Shown one piece after another: positions 1 to 7,718 of a stretch of DNA of 15,733 nt (position 1 is the stretch's first letter; each line of letters begins with the position of its first letter). The stretch is from Paracoccaceae bacterium (GTDB lineage Bacteria > Pseudomonadota > Alphaproteobacteria > Rhodobacterales > Rhodobacteraceae): the NCBI GenBank assembly GCA_015487335.1, contig WFPZ01000301.1, positions 1 through 15,733 on the forward strand, given 5' to 3'. The notes beneath the pieces were generated by a model. That model was not told the DNA's origin, ran no database searches, and worked only from the letters and a program-made list of their open reading frames with translations. The position numbers and the translations under genes are program-made.

Positions 1-1268
1 GAGAACTCATGCGGGTAGCGGTGCATGGTGGCCGGGTCCAGCCCGACCTCCTCCATGACTTCGGCCACCATCTCGCGGCGGTTGCGCCCGGGGTCCACCG
101 CATGCACGCTCAGCCCCTCGGCGATCACCTCTTCGGCCGTCATGCGCGGCGAGAGCGAACCGTAGGGATCCTGGAACACGATCTGCATGTGCCGCCGCAA
201 GGGGCGCAGGCGCCTGGATTTCCAGCCCTGGATGTCCTGGCCGAGAAAGACGATCGGGCCATCGGACGGGATCAGCCGCATCATTGCCAGTGCAAGCGTC
301 GTCTTGCCCGAGCCGCTTTCGCCGACCACGCCCACGGTTTCGCCCTCGCGCACCGAAAGCGTGGCGGAATTGACCGCCTTCACATGGCCGACGGTGCGTT
401 TGAGCAGCCCCCGCTGGATGGGAAACCAGACGCGCAGGTTTTCGGTGCGCGCCACCTCCTGCGCCCCCTCGGGAACCGGCGCAGGCGCACCGACGGCCTC
501 GGCGCTCAGCAGTTTCACCGTGTAGGGGTGACGGGGGCCGGAGAAGATCTCTTCGGTCGGCCCCTGCTCGACGATCTCGCCGTCACGCATCACGCAGACC
601 CTGTCGGCGATGCGGCGCACGATTCCCAGATCGTGGGTGATGAACAGCATCGACATGTCCTCGGCCGCCTTCAGCCGGGCCAGAAGCTCGAGGATCTGGG
701 CCTGGATGGTGACGTCGAGCGCGGTGGTGGGTTCGTCTGCGATCAGCAGATCGGGGCCGTTGGCCAGCGCCATGGCGATCATCACCCGCTGCCGCTGCCC
801 GCCCGAGAGCTGGTGCGGATAGGCGCCGAGGCGCGATTCGGCCTCCGGTATGCCCACCTTCTGCAACAGATCGATGATGCGCGCCCGCGCCGCCGGCCCG
901 CGCAGCCCCTGGTGCAGGGCCAGGCTTTCGGCCAGCTGCTTTTCCAGCGTGTGCAGGGGGTTGAGCGAAGTCATCGGCTCCTGGAAGACGAAGGAGATGT
1001 CGTTGCCGCGCACCTTCATCAGCTCCTTTTCCGGCGCGCCGATCAGCTCCTTGCCGCCATAGAGCACCGAGCCGGACACCCGGGCGCTGTCGCCCAGCAG
1101 CGAAACGGTGGACAGCGCCGTCACCGACTTGCCCGAGCCGCTCTCGCCCACCAGGGCCACGGTTTCGCCCCGGCCCACCGAGAAGGACACGCCCCGTACC
1201 GCCTCTATGCTGCGCCCGTCCTGGCGGAAGGACACCGACAGGTTGCGCACCTCGAGAACGCCGCTCAT
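1..1268 (-). CDS. yejF: Peptide ABC importer, fused double ATP-binding subunit (YejF-like), 3' end cut by window edge
   Basis: This is the ATPase that drives the YejABEF-type importer, with two nucleotide-binding domains fused in one cytoplasmic chain. About 422 residues are visible. Domain 1 shows Walker A GESGSGKS (41-48), Q-loop FQEP (about 95), signature LSGGQRQR (154-161), Walker B LLIADEP (about 174-180) and an H-loop histidine in FITHD (212). Domain 2 shows Walker A GESGSGKT (316-323) and Q-loop FQDP (365-368). It stops at YPHEF, just before its own signature motif, because the window ends. The family is usually around 530 residues, so roughly the last 100 are missing. The ATG overlaps the yejE stop (ATGA), which fixes the start and implies translational coupling. 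The family is known from microcin C and oligopeptide uptake. The exact substrate here cannot be read from the ATPase. Dpp/Opp ATPases are the main alternative, but they are normally two separate proteins. Confidence 0.93.
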   Translation of the reverse strand, partial: MSGVLEVRNLSVSFRQDGRSIEAVRGVSFSVGRGETVALVGESGSGKSVTALSTVSLLGDSARVSGSVLYGGKELIGAPEKELMKVRGNDISFVFQEPMTSLNPLHTLEKQLAESLALHQGLRGPAARARIIDLLQKVGIPEAESRLGAYPHQLSGGQRQRVMIAMALANGPDLLIADEPTTALDVTIQAQILELLARLKAAEDMSMLFITHDLGIVRRIADRVCVMRDGEIVEQGPTEEIFSGPRHPYTVKLLSAEAVGAPAPVPEGAQEVARTENLRVWFPIQRGLLKRTVGHVKAVNSATLSVREGETVGVVGESGSGKTTLALAMMRLIPSDGPIVFLGQDIQGWKSRRLRPLRRHMQIVFQDPYGSLSPRMTAEEVIAEGLSVHAVDPGRNRREMVAEVMEEVGLDPATMHRYPHEF

Positions 1269-2437
1269 TGGAAGGTCTTCCGCGGATCGAAGGCATCGCG
1301 CACGCCCTCGAAGATGAACACCAGCAGCGAGAGCATGATCGCGTAGGTGAAGAAGGCGGTGAAGCCCAGCCAGGGGGCCTGCAGGTTCTGCTTGGCCTGC
1401 AGCGTGAGCTCGCCCAGCGAGGGGGCCGAGGAAGGCAGGCCGAAGCCGAGGAAATCGAGCGAGGCCAGCGTGCCGATGGTGCCGGTGATGATGAACGGCA
1501 GCATGGTGAGGGTGGCCACCATGGCATTGGGCAGCATGTGGCGGAACATGATCGTGCGGTTGGAAACCCCCAGCGCCCGCGCCGCGCGCACATATTCGAA
1601 GTTGCGCGCACGCAGGAATTCGGCGCGCACCACCCCCACCAGCGCCGGCCAGCCGAAGAGGATGGTGATGAACACCAGCAGCCAGAAGCTTCGGCCCAGG
1701 ATCGCGAACAGGATGATGATGACGTAGAGCGAAGGGGTGGAGCCCCAGATTTCCAGCGCACGCTGGAAGAGCAGATCCGTCCAGCCGCCGAAATATCCCT
1801 GCACGGCACCGGCGATGATGCCGAGAACCGAGGCGGTTACGGTGACGATGATGGTGAAGACGATCGACAGCCGGAAACCGTAGATCACCCGCGCCAGCAC
1901 GTCGCGCTTGGTATCGTCGGTGCCCAGCAGATGCACCGCGCTGGGCGGGGCGGGCGCCACGCCGCGCACGTCGGAGATGGTGTCGTAGGAGTAACGTATG
2001 GGCGGCCACAAGAGCCAGCCCTTCTCTATCGGCCTGCCGGCCACCTCGCCGTCGGCTGCATCCTCGATCACCGCCTGCGGGTCGTCCCAGCATTCCTCTA
2101 GCCCGCCCGAGATGATCAGGCACTGCACCGCCGGATCGCGGTAGATGGCTTCGGTGCGAAAGTCGCCGCCGAAGGCGGTTTCGGGGTAGAACCTGTAGAT
2201 CGGCGCAAACAGCTGGCCGCGGTAGCTGACAAGGATCGGCCGGTCGTTGGCGATGAACTCGGCAAACAGCGACAGGCCGAACATGGCCGAGAAGATGATC
2301 AGCGACCAGAAGGCGCGGCGGTTGCGCCGGAAGTTGCGCCAGCGGCGCTGGTTGAGGGGCGAAAGCCACGGCCGGCGGCGCGGCGCGGAAGGCGGCGCCA
2401 GGCGATCGTCCGTGGCGTGATCGGACGCACTGACCAT
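1265..2437 (-). CDS. yejE: Peptide ABC importer, permease subunit (YejE-like)
   Basis: This inner-membrane permease, 390 residues long, is one half of the peptide channel. An Arg-rich cytoplasmic N-terminus (20-41) is followed by a membrane segment (about 43-62), then a long periplasmic loop, then the DppC-type core from about 170 (LGTDDTKRDVLARVIYGFR) with further helices to about 375. The cytoplasmic EAA coupling loop that docks on the ATPase is at about 281-300 (EYVRAARALGVSNRTIMFRH). The chain is longer than E. coli YejE (341 residues), partly because of an acidic loop at about 102-140 that carries Cys106 and Cys116. The ATG sits in TGATG, overlapping the yejB stop by one base, and its own stop overlaps the yejF start. 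The gene order and the fused ATPase favour YejE over DppC or OppC. Confidence 0.93.
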   Translation of the reverse strand: MVSASDHATDDRLAPPSAPRRRPWLSPLNQRRWRNFRRNRRAFWSLIIFSAMFGLSLFAEFIANDRPILVSYRGQLFAPIYRFYPETAFGGDFRTEAIYRDPAVQCLIISGGLEECWDDPQAVIEDAADGEVAGRPIEKGWLLWPPIRYSYDTISDVRGVAPAPPSAVHLLGTDDTKRDVLARVIYGFRLSIVFTIIVTVTASVLGIIAGAVQGYFGGWTDLLFQRALEIWGSTPSLYVIIILFAILGRSFWLLVFITILFGWPALVGVVRAEFLRARNFEYVRAARALGVSNRTIMFRHMLPNAMVATLTMLPFIITGTIGTLASLDFLGFGLPSSAPSLGELTLQAKQNLQAPWLGFTAFFTYAIMLSLLVFIFEGVRDAFDPRKTFQ

Positions 2438-3534
2438 CAGCCTTCCCTCACCTCGAAGTCGATCCGCGGATCGACGAAGACATACATCAGGTCGGAGAGG
2501 ATGCCGACCAGCAGGCCGATCAGCCCGAAGAAGAACAGGGTTCCGAAGATGATCGGATAGTCGCGCGCCACCGCCGCCTCGAAGCCCAGCCGGCCCAGCC
2601 CGTCAAGCGAGAAGATCGTCTCGATGATCACCGAGCCGCCGAAGAACACCCCGATGAACACCGACGGAAAGCCCGCGATCACGATCAGCATGGCATTGCG
2701 GAACACGTGGCCGTACAGCACCCGCCGCTCCGACAGCCCCTTGGCGCGGGCGGTGATCACGTATTGCTTCTTGATCTCGTCGAGGAAGCTGTTCTTGGTC
2801 AAAAGCGTCAGGGTAGCGAAACCCGAGATGGAAGAGGCCAGCACCGGCAGGGTGATGTGCCAGAAGTAGTCGGCCACCTTGCCCAGCAGCGAAAGCTCTT
2901 CCCAGTTGTCCGAAACCAGCCCGCGCAGCGGGAAGATCTGCCAGTACGAGCCCCCGGCGAACAGCACCAGCAGCAGGATGGCGAACAGGAAGCCGGGGAT
3001 GGCGTAGCCCACGATGATCAGCGCGCTGGTCCAGGTGTCGAAGCGCGAGCCGTCGCGCACCGCCTTGCGGATGCCCAGAGGGATCGAGACGAGATAGGCC
3101 AGCAGCGTCGTCCACAGTCCCAGGGTGATCGAGACCGGCAGCTTGTCCCAGACCAGCTCCAGCACCCCGGCATTGCGAAAGTAGCTTTCGCCGAAGTCGA
3201 AGCGGACATAGCTCCACATCATGTTCAGGAAGCGCTCGAGCGGCGGCTTGTCGAAGCCGAACTGACGCTCCAGCTCCCTGATGAATTCCTCGGGCAAGCC
3301 GCGCGCCCCGAGATACCTGGAGCCGTTGCCCTCTGTCTGGGCGGGCACGTTTTCCCCGGCCTCCTGCCCGCCCCCGGCGATGGTCTCGAACACGTCGCCC
3401 TCGCCCTGCATCTGGGCGAGTATCTGTTCGATCGGCCCGCCGGGGACGAACTGGGTCAGCGTGAAGTTGATGATCATGATCCCAAGCAGCGTGGGAATGA
3501 TCAGCAGCAACCGCCGCAGGATGTATGCGCCCAT
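2437..3534 (-). CDS. yejB: Peptide ABC importer, permease subunit (YejB-like)
   Basis: This is the second inner-membrane permease of the importer, 365 residues, pairing with YejE. The N-terminus MGAYILRRLLLIIPTLLGIM is typical of DppB/YejB proteins, with a first membrane segment at 8-28. A periplasmic region follows (about 35-130), then about five more helices (roughly 134-156, 170-193, 230-247, 282-305, 330-355). The coupling loop TARAKGLSERRVLYGHVFRN lies at 261-280. The Gly/Glu/Gln-rich stretch at 42-72 in the periplasmic loop looks low in complexity. The gene lies 32 bp after yejA and overlaps yejE by one base (TGATG), so it is part of one transcript. Substrate class (peptides, possibly microcin C-like or muropeptides) is inferred from the family and not from this sequence. 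Confidence 0.94.
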   Translation of the reverse strand: MGAYILRRLLLIIPTLLGIMIINFTLTQFVPGGPIEQILAQMQGEGDVFETIAGGGQEAGENVPAQTEGNGSRYLGARGLPEEFIRELERQFGFDKPPLERFLNMMWSYVRFDFGESYFRNAGVLELVWDKLPVSITLGLWTTLLAYLVSIPLGIRKAVRDGSRFDTWTSALIIVGYAIPGFLFAILLLVLFAGGSYWQIFPLRGLVSDNWEELSLLGKVADYFWHITLPVLASSISGFATLTLLTKNSFLDEIKKQYVITARAKGLSERRVLYGHVFRNAMLIVIAGFPSVFIGVFFGGSVIIETIFSLDGLGRLGFEAAVARDYPIIFGTLFFFGLIGLLVGILSDLMYVFVDPRIDFEVREG

Positions 3535-3566
3535 GTCGCGCCCGCCCCGGCTTGCCCGTCAGCTCC

Positions 3567-5474
3567 TCAGCGCAGCGCGCCGGCGGCCTTCAGGGCCTCG
3601 GCCTTCTCGGCGTTGTACCACCAGAAGTCGAGGTAGCCGAGATCGTAGGGCGGCAGGTTCTCGGGGTATTCGAACATGTCGAAATAGGCCACGGTGTGCA
3701 CGTCCTTGTACCACTGCGGCACCCAGAAGCGCAGCGCCCGCAGCACCCGGTCGAGCGCCTTGACCGCGGGGATCAGCTGTTCCTTCGTCTCGGCATTGCG
3801 GATCACCTCGATCAGCGCGTCCACCGCCTCGTTCTTCAGCCCCGGAGAGTTGAACACCGACACGTCGGCATCGGCCGAGCCGAACATCTGCGCCAGCCCC
3901 GAGCCGGGCTCGTAGCCCAGCGCCAGGTTGTCGATGACCAGATCGTAGTCGAAGGCATAGCGGCGATCGACCCACTGGGCATTGTCCACCCGGTTGAGCA
4001 CGGCATCGACACCGATCTTGCGCAGGTTGTCCACATAGGGGTTGATGATCCGGTCGAAGGCCGGCGAACGCGAGAGGAACTCCACCCGCAGCGTCTCGCC
4101 GGCGGCATTGCGGCGCAGGCCGTCGTCGCCCACCAGCCAGCCGGCCTCGTCCAGAAGCGCCGCCGCCTTGCGGGCGTTCCTGCGGTCGAAGGCCTGGGCA
4201 GGGTTGGAGACCGTGCCCATCACCGGCTCGGAATCAAGCACCCCCTCGGGCAGCTTGTCGGCGATCGGCTCCAGCACCGCCAGCTCTTCCGGCGTGGGCA
4301 GGCCCGTGGGCTCCAGATAGGAGTTCTCGACGAAGGAGTTGATCCGTTCGTAGAGCCCGAAGAAGAGGCTTTCGTTCGACCACTCGAAATTGAACATCAT
4401 CTCGATCGCCTGGCGCACCCGGATGTCCTGGAACTGCGGCCGGCGCAGGTTGAAGACGAAGCTCTGACCCGGCGCCATGTTGCCGTTGTAGAGCTCTTCC
4501 TTGACCACATAGCCGTTCTGGAGCGCCGGGAAATCATAGCCGGTGGCCCACTGCTTGGAGGAATTCTCTATCCGGAAGGTATAGGCGCCGGCCTTGAAGC
4601 CCTCGAAGGCGGCGTTTGAATCGGCGAAATACTCCACCCGGATGCGGTCGAAGTTGTAGCGCCCGCGGTTGATGGGCAGATCCTTTCCCCAGTAGTCGGG
4701 ATTGCGCCGATAGACGATGCGTTCGTTGATGTCGTAGCTGTCCAGCACGTAGGGGCCGGTGGCCAGGAAGGGCTCGAGGCTGGATTCGTCAAGCCGCGCG
4801 CCGGTCTTCTCGAACCAGGCCTTGGACAGCACCGGAGTGGAGCCGGCCTGTTCGATGCGGTCAAGCTTGGCGCTTTCGGGCACGAAGGTAAACTTGACCG
4901 TCCGCTCGTCCAGCGCCTCGACGCTCTGGATGATCCGCGACACGCCCTCGCGGTAGGAAGGCAGGCCCTGCTCCATGAACAGGTTGTGGGTAAACACCAC
5001 GTCCTCGGCCGTCACCGGCGTGCCGTCGGAAAACTTCACGCCCTCGCGCAGCCTGAAGATCACCCAGGAGTGATCCTCGGGATATTCCAGGGTTTCGCAG
5101 ATCAGACAGTAGGAAGAGCCGATTTCGTCGGCGGTGCCGGTCATCAGCCGCTCGACCCCGATGGTCGAGCCCCAGGCCGCAACGCCCTTGCGGGCATAGG
5201 GGTTGAAACTGTCGAAGGTGCCCATCGTCCAGACGGCGATCTCGCCGCCCTTGGGCGCATCAACGTTGACGTAATCGAGCTGCTGGAAGTCGGCCGGATA
5301 TTTCAGCCCGCCGAACTTGGAGAAGCCGTGCGCGACGGTGGTTTCCTGCGCCATGGCGAAGGAGGCCCACAGCAGGGTTGCAAGCAGAATCGGGCCGGCC
5401 ATCAGGGCGCGCATGAAAGCGCCGCTTCCCCCGGTCCGCAGCACGGAACCAGCATTCATCCTCGTCGTCGCCAT
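3567..5474 (-). CDS. yejA: Extracellular peptide-binding protein of the Yej importer (SBP family 5)
   Basis: This periplasmic solute-binding protein, 635 residues, hands peptides to YejBE. A long basic n-region is followed by a hydrophobic stretch (about 24-40) and a likely signal peptidase I site in FAMA|QETT. There is no lipobox cysteine, so it should be soluble. The mature protein starts HGFSKFGGLKYPADF and contains PKGGEIAVWTMGTFDSFNPY, typical of YejA. SBP_bac_5 features run through the chain, including the region LREGVKFSDGTPVTAEDVVF. The length is close to the family's usual 600 or so. The start at 5474 is chosen because GGAGG lies 5 nt upstream. An internal ATG at 5414 (MRALMAGPILL) would give a more conventional signal peptide but has a poorer ribosome site. 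It is first in the yejABEF operon and probably the most abundant product. Confidence 0.93.
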   Translation of the reverse strand: MATTRMNAGSVLRTGGSGAFMRALMAGPILLATLLWASFAMAQETTVAHGFSKFGGLKYPADFQQLDYVNVDAPKGGEIAVWTMGTFDSFNPYARKGVAAWGSTIGVERLMTGTADEIGSSYCLICETLEYPEDHSWVIFRLREGVKFSDGTPVTAEDVVFTHNLFMEQGLPSYREGVSRIIQSVEALDERTVKFTFVPESAKLDRIEQAGSTPVLSKAWFEKTGARLDESSLEPFLATGPYVLDSYDINERIVYRRNPDYWGKDLPINRGRYNFDRIRVEYFADSNAAFEGFKAGAYTFRIENSSKQWATGYDFPALQNGYVVKEELYNGNMAPGQSFVFNLRRPQFQDIRVRQAIEMMFNFEWSNESLFFGLYERINSFVENSYLEPTGLPTPEELAVLEPIADKLPEGVLDSEPVMGTVSNPAQAFDRRNARKAAALLDEAGWLVGDDGLRRNAAGETLRVEFLSRSPAFDRIINPYVDNLRKIGVDAVLNRVDNAQWVDRRYAFDYDLVIDNLALGYEPGSGLAQMFGSADADVSVFNSPGLKNEAVDALIEVIRNAETKEQLIPAVKALDRVLRALRFWVPQWYKDVHTVAYFDMFEYPENLPPYDLGYLDFWWYNAEKAEALKAAGALR

Positions 5475-5526
5475 CGTTACCTCCTTCGCTTCGGGCTCCG
5501 GCCCGCACTTTCTTCCTGTTTGCTAC

Positions 5527-5555
5527 AGCTAAAGGCGGCGGCGACGAACAATCAA
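5527..5555 (-). promoter_or_regulatory. Candidate sigma-70 promoter of the yejABEF operon
   Basis: Read on the minus strand, TTGATT (5550-5555) is separated by 17 nt from TTAGCT (5527-5532), about 50 nt ahead of the yejA start codon. The -35 is good and the -10 weak. It lies downstream of the cycM terminator, where an operon promoter is needed. This is inference from spacing and similarity only. Confidence 0.35.
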
Positions 5556-5561
5556 GTTGAT
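5551..5561. promoter_or_regulatory. Palindrome overlapping the candidate yejA -35 (possible operator)
   Basis: ATCAA-G-TTGAT is a perfect 11-bp palindrome with a single central base. It covers most of the candidate yejA -35 box, a place where a repressor could block polymerase. No regulator gene lies nearby to identify the binder. The half-sites resemble FNR halves but are in the wrong orientation and spacing for an FNR box. Confidence 0.3.
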
Positions 5562-5619
5562 AATCCGTGATGCCGGCGTCCTCCTGCTCCGGGCGGGCAA
5601 CGCGACGGAACACGAGAAA

Positions 5620-5641
5620 GGGCCGCCCCGCGGGACGGCCC
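5620..5641 (-). terminator. Rho-independent terminator of cycM
   Basis: On the minus strand the RNA forms a 9-bp GC-rich stem (GGGCCGUCC with GGGCGGCCC, one G-U pair) around a CGCG loop, followed by UUUCU. It lies 26 bp after the cycM stop codon and separates cycM from the yejA promoter. Confidence 0.8.
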
Positions 5642-5666
5642 CATGTTTCCACGATGTCCGGAAACG

Positions 5667-6197
5667 TTACTCGGACAGGGTCTGAAGATAGGCGATGATA
5701 TCTGCCCGCTCCTCGACCTTCTTGAAACCCTTGAAGGCCATCTTGGTGCCCGGCGCATAGCCCTTGGGGTTTTCCAGGAACCCGTTGAGCGCCTCCGGGT
5801 CCCAGTTGCCCTCCATCTCGGCCAGGGTCGCGGAGTAGCCGAAGCCCTCGACCGAGCCGATGTCGCGCCCGACCACGCCGTAAAGGGTGGGGCCGGTGCG
5901 GTTGGTACCCGGGGTGATGGCATGGCACGCTGCACATTTCTTGAACAGCTTGGCGCCCTTTTCCGGATCGGCCGAAGCCAGAAGGGTGGCAAAATCGGGG
6001 CCCTCCTCGACCGCGGTCTCCTGTGCACCGCCGCCGTCCTCCTCGGTTTCGATCACATAGGCCATCTTTTCTTCGCCTTCGCCTCGCTTCTCGCCGAAGC
6101 CGTAAAGGCTGTTCGCCGCCCAGTTGGCGAACAGAAAGACCAGCAGGGCGCTCGTCAGGCCACCCACGATCTTGGTCACTTTCATTGTGTCGAACAT
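5667..6197 (-). CDS. cycM: Membrane-anchored c-type cytochrome (CycM / cytochrome c552 or cy family)
   Basis: This respiratory electron carrier, 176 residues, stays tethered to the inner membrane and is expected to shuttle electrons from the bc1 complex to terminal oxidases in the periplasm. The start MFDTMKVTK matches the family's usual beginning and was preferred to longer in-frame starts at 6209 and 6245. A single uncleaved membrane anchor (about 9-30) is followed by an acidic, flexible linker (about 34-66) and then a class I cytochrome c domain. The heme motif CAACH is at 88-92. The likely axial methionine is Met153 in GTKMAF. The C-terminal helix reads ADIIAYLQTL. The ribosome site (GGAA, about 10 nt away) is weak. 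The gene is divergent from pheA and ends with its own terminator. Soluble cytochrome c2 is less likely because the anchor is not followed by a cleavage site. Confidence 0.92.
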   Translation of the reverse strand: MFDTMKVTKIVGGLTSALLVFLFANWAANSLYGFGEKRGEGEEKMAYVIETEEDGGGAQETAVEEGPDFATLLASADPEKGAKLFKKCAACHAITPGTNRTGPTLYGVVGRDIGSVEGFGYSATLAEMEGNWDPEALNGFLENPKGYAPGTKMAFKGFKKVEERADIIAYLQTLSE

Positions 6198-6230
6198 GTC
6201 GCGTTCCATGTTGTGCAGGGTCCGGCGCTT

Positions 6231-6258
6231 TCTATCCGCTTCCACCGGCAGGTTTCAA
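6231..6258 (-). promoter_or_regulatory. Candidate cycM promoter
   Basis: On the minus strand TTGAAA (6253-6258) is 16 nt from GATAGA (6231-6236), about 34 nt before the cycM start. The -35 hexamer is part of the left arm of the inverted repeat at 6251-6301, so binding at that repeat would affect this promoter. The -10 is only a partial match. Confidence 0.35.
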
Positions 6259-6301
6259 GGTATAAGACCGCGACGAAACGACCTCTCACGAATTTGAAAC
6301 C
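6251..6301. repeat. 8-bp perfect inverted repeat in the cycM/pheA divergent promoter region
   Basis: GGTTTCAA (6251-6258) and TTGAAACC (6294-6301) are exact reverse complements separated by 35 nt. They lie in the 118-bp gap between the divergent cycM and pheA starts. The left arm includes the candidate cycM -35 box. The right arm lies 14 nt before the pheA start codon, close to its ribosome site. The spacer holds TATAAG (6261-6266), a possible pheA -10 without a good -35. Confidence 0.4.
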
Positions 6302-6315
6302 CGCGGAAAGACGAA

Positions 6316-7149
6316 ATGACCGGCCGCATCGCATTCCAGGGAGAGCCCGGCGCCTATTCGCACCAGGCCTGCCACGACGCCCGCCCCGAGATGGAGGCCG
6401 TCGCCTGCCCGACCTTCGAGGAGGCCATCGAGACCGTGCGCCGGGGCGACGCCGAGCTGGCCATGCTTCCGGTGGAAAACACCACCTACGGCCGGGTGGC
6501 CGACATCCACCACCTTCTGCCGGCCTCTGGCCTGCACATCGTGGACGAGGCCTTCGTGCGGGTGCACATCAACCTGCTGGGCGTGCCCGGCGCCACCACG
6601 GACCAGGTGAAGAGGGCGCTCAGCCACACCGTGCTGCTGGGCCAGTGCCGCGACTTCCTGCGCGCGCACGGGATCGCCCCCGTCACCGCCGCCGACACCG
6701 CCGGCGCAGCCAGGCGGGTGGCCGAGGAGGGCGATCCGTCCCAGGCCGCCCTCGCCTCGGACCTGGCCGGAGAGATCTACGGCCTCGACGTGCTGGCCCG
6801 CCATATCGAGGACCATTCGCACAACACCACCCGTTTCCTGCTGATGGCGCGCGAGCCCGACTACACCCGCCGCGGCGCGCACGGGATGATCACTTCCTTC
6901 GTGTTCCAGGTGCGCAACATTCCGGCGGCGCTCTACAAGGCGATGGGGGGATTCGCGACCAACTCGGTGAACATGACCAAGCTGGAAAGCTACATGGTGA
7001 ACGGCTCGTTCACCGCCACCCAGTTCTATGCCGACATCGAGGGCCACCCCGACGACCGCAACGTCCGCCTCGCCCTCGAAGAGCTGGACTACTTCACCGA
7101 TTACCTGAAGATCCTCGGCGTCTACCCCGCCGATCCGCGCCGCCGCTAG
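6316..7149 (+). CDS. pheA: Prephenate dehydratase
   Basis: This cytoplasmic enzyme, 277 residues, converts prephenate to phenylpyruvate in phenylalanine synthesis. It is the monofunctional form with no chorismate mutase domain. The catalytic domain (1-180) begins RIAFQGEPGAYSHQA, contains the conserved LPVENTTYGRV (51-61) and ends with the catalytic TTRF motif (171-174). A C-terminal ACT domain (about 191-268) should bind phenylalanine for feedback control. The E. coli-type ESRP effector motif is replaced by ESYM (224-227). I believe this is common in alphaproteobacterial homologues, so feedback inhibition is not ruled out. GGAAAG lies 6 nt before the ATG. A TATAAG at 6261-6266 may be its -10. 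The gene converges with the SRPBCC gene, with only 8 bp between stop codons. Confidence 0.95.
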   Translation: MTGRIAFQGEPGAYSHQACHDARPEMEAVACPTFEEAIETVRRGDAELAMLPVENTTYGRVADIHHLLPASGLHIVDEAFVRVHINLLGVPGATTDQVKRALSHTVLLGQCRDFLRAHGIAPVTAADTAGAARRVAEEGDPSQAALASDLAGEIYGLDVLARHIEDHSHNTTRFLLMAREPDYTRRGAHGMITSFVFQVRNIPAALYKAMGGFATNSVNMTKLESYMVNGSFTATQFYADIEGHPDDRNVRLALEELDYFTDYLKILGVYPADPRRR

Positions 7150-7157
7150 CCCGGGGC

Positions 7158-7640
7158 TCAGGCGCCGGGGCGCGCGCCGGCCGCGGGGTGCTTTTCCAGC
7201 TCGCGGGCGAATTTCGCCACCCGTCTGGCGAAACGCTCGTTGAGCCGGTTCTTGGCCAGCTTCATAGACTGAACCAGCAGCCGCGCCGTGATCGTGCGCG
7301 GGGCCAGTTCAAGCCCCACGATCACCCGCGTGCGGTTGCGCGAAAGCGCGAGGAACTGCATCTCGAAATCCGCCTCAATCCCCCCCACGACCGACTGGAT
7401 CAGAATGCGCTCCGGCGCATCGAATCCGGTCAGCTCGGCCTTCAGCCGCTGCGGCTTGCCGCGCCAGTCGAAACGGGCGTTCCAGCGCAGCCCCGGCGCG
7501 GGGGGACCGTCTGCGCCGTTCTCGCGCTCGATCTCGATGCCGCGGCGCATGGCCTGCCGCTCGAAACTGGAAAAATCCGAGGCCCGTTCGAAGACGAACT
7601 CGATAGGGGCCTGGATATCCTGCCGGGTCGAGAACTTCAT
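7158..7640 (-). CDS. SRPBCC-fold protein (START/polyketide-cyclase-like), function unknown
   Basis: This soluble protein of 160 residues has the pattern of the SRPBCC helix-grip fold. It opens with a first strand and helix MKFSTRQDIQAPIEFVFERA. A run of alternating strands follows (about 45-110: LRWNARFDWRGKPQRL, RILIQSVVGGIEADFEMQFL, TRVIVGLELA), then a long amphipathic C-terminal helix (about 115-148) rich in Arg and Lys. There is no signal peptide or membrane segment. The fold binds hydrophobic ligands or lipids in its cavity, but nothing here identifies the ligand. The last residues (HPAAGARPGA) look disordered. Two copies of GGGCAGGAAA lie upstream (7640-7649 and 7655-7664). The nearer one is the probable ribosome site. 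The gene is convergent with pheA and divergent from the phosphatase gene, so it is probably transcribed alone. Confidence 0.8.
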   Translation of the reverse strand: MKFSTRQDIQAPIEFVFERASDFSSFERQAMRRGIEIERENGADGPPAPGLRWNARFDWRGKPQRLKAELTGFDAPERILIQSVVGGIEADFEMQFLALSRNRTRVIVGLELAPRTITARLLVQSMKLAKNRLNERFARRVAKFARELEKHPAAGARPGA

Positions 7641-7718
7641 TTCCTGCCCACTCGTTTCCTGCCCGCCTGTTGCGCTGCCAGACTTTTGCGGCCAATTGCG
7701 CCACTTCGCAAGCCGCTT

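Noticed and set aside
3535..3566. Separate promoter or terminator between yejA and yejB
   Set aside because: The gap is 32 bp, with no U-run hairpin or promoter-like hexamers. The operon reading is simpler.
3525..4619. A 364-codon plus-strand open frame opposite yejA (with similar ones at 9-1346, 1268-2101 and 2707-3636)
   Set aside because: All lie antisense to well-supported yej genes, as expected from GC-biased third positions.
5545..5566. FNR/CRP-type box at the yejA promoter
   Set aside because: The half-sites ATCAA and TTGAT are in reversed order and separated by one base. An FNR box needs TTGAT-N4-ATCAA.
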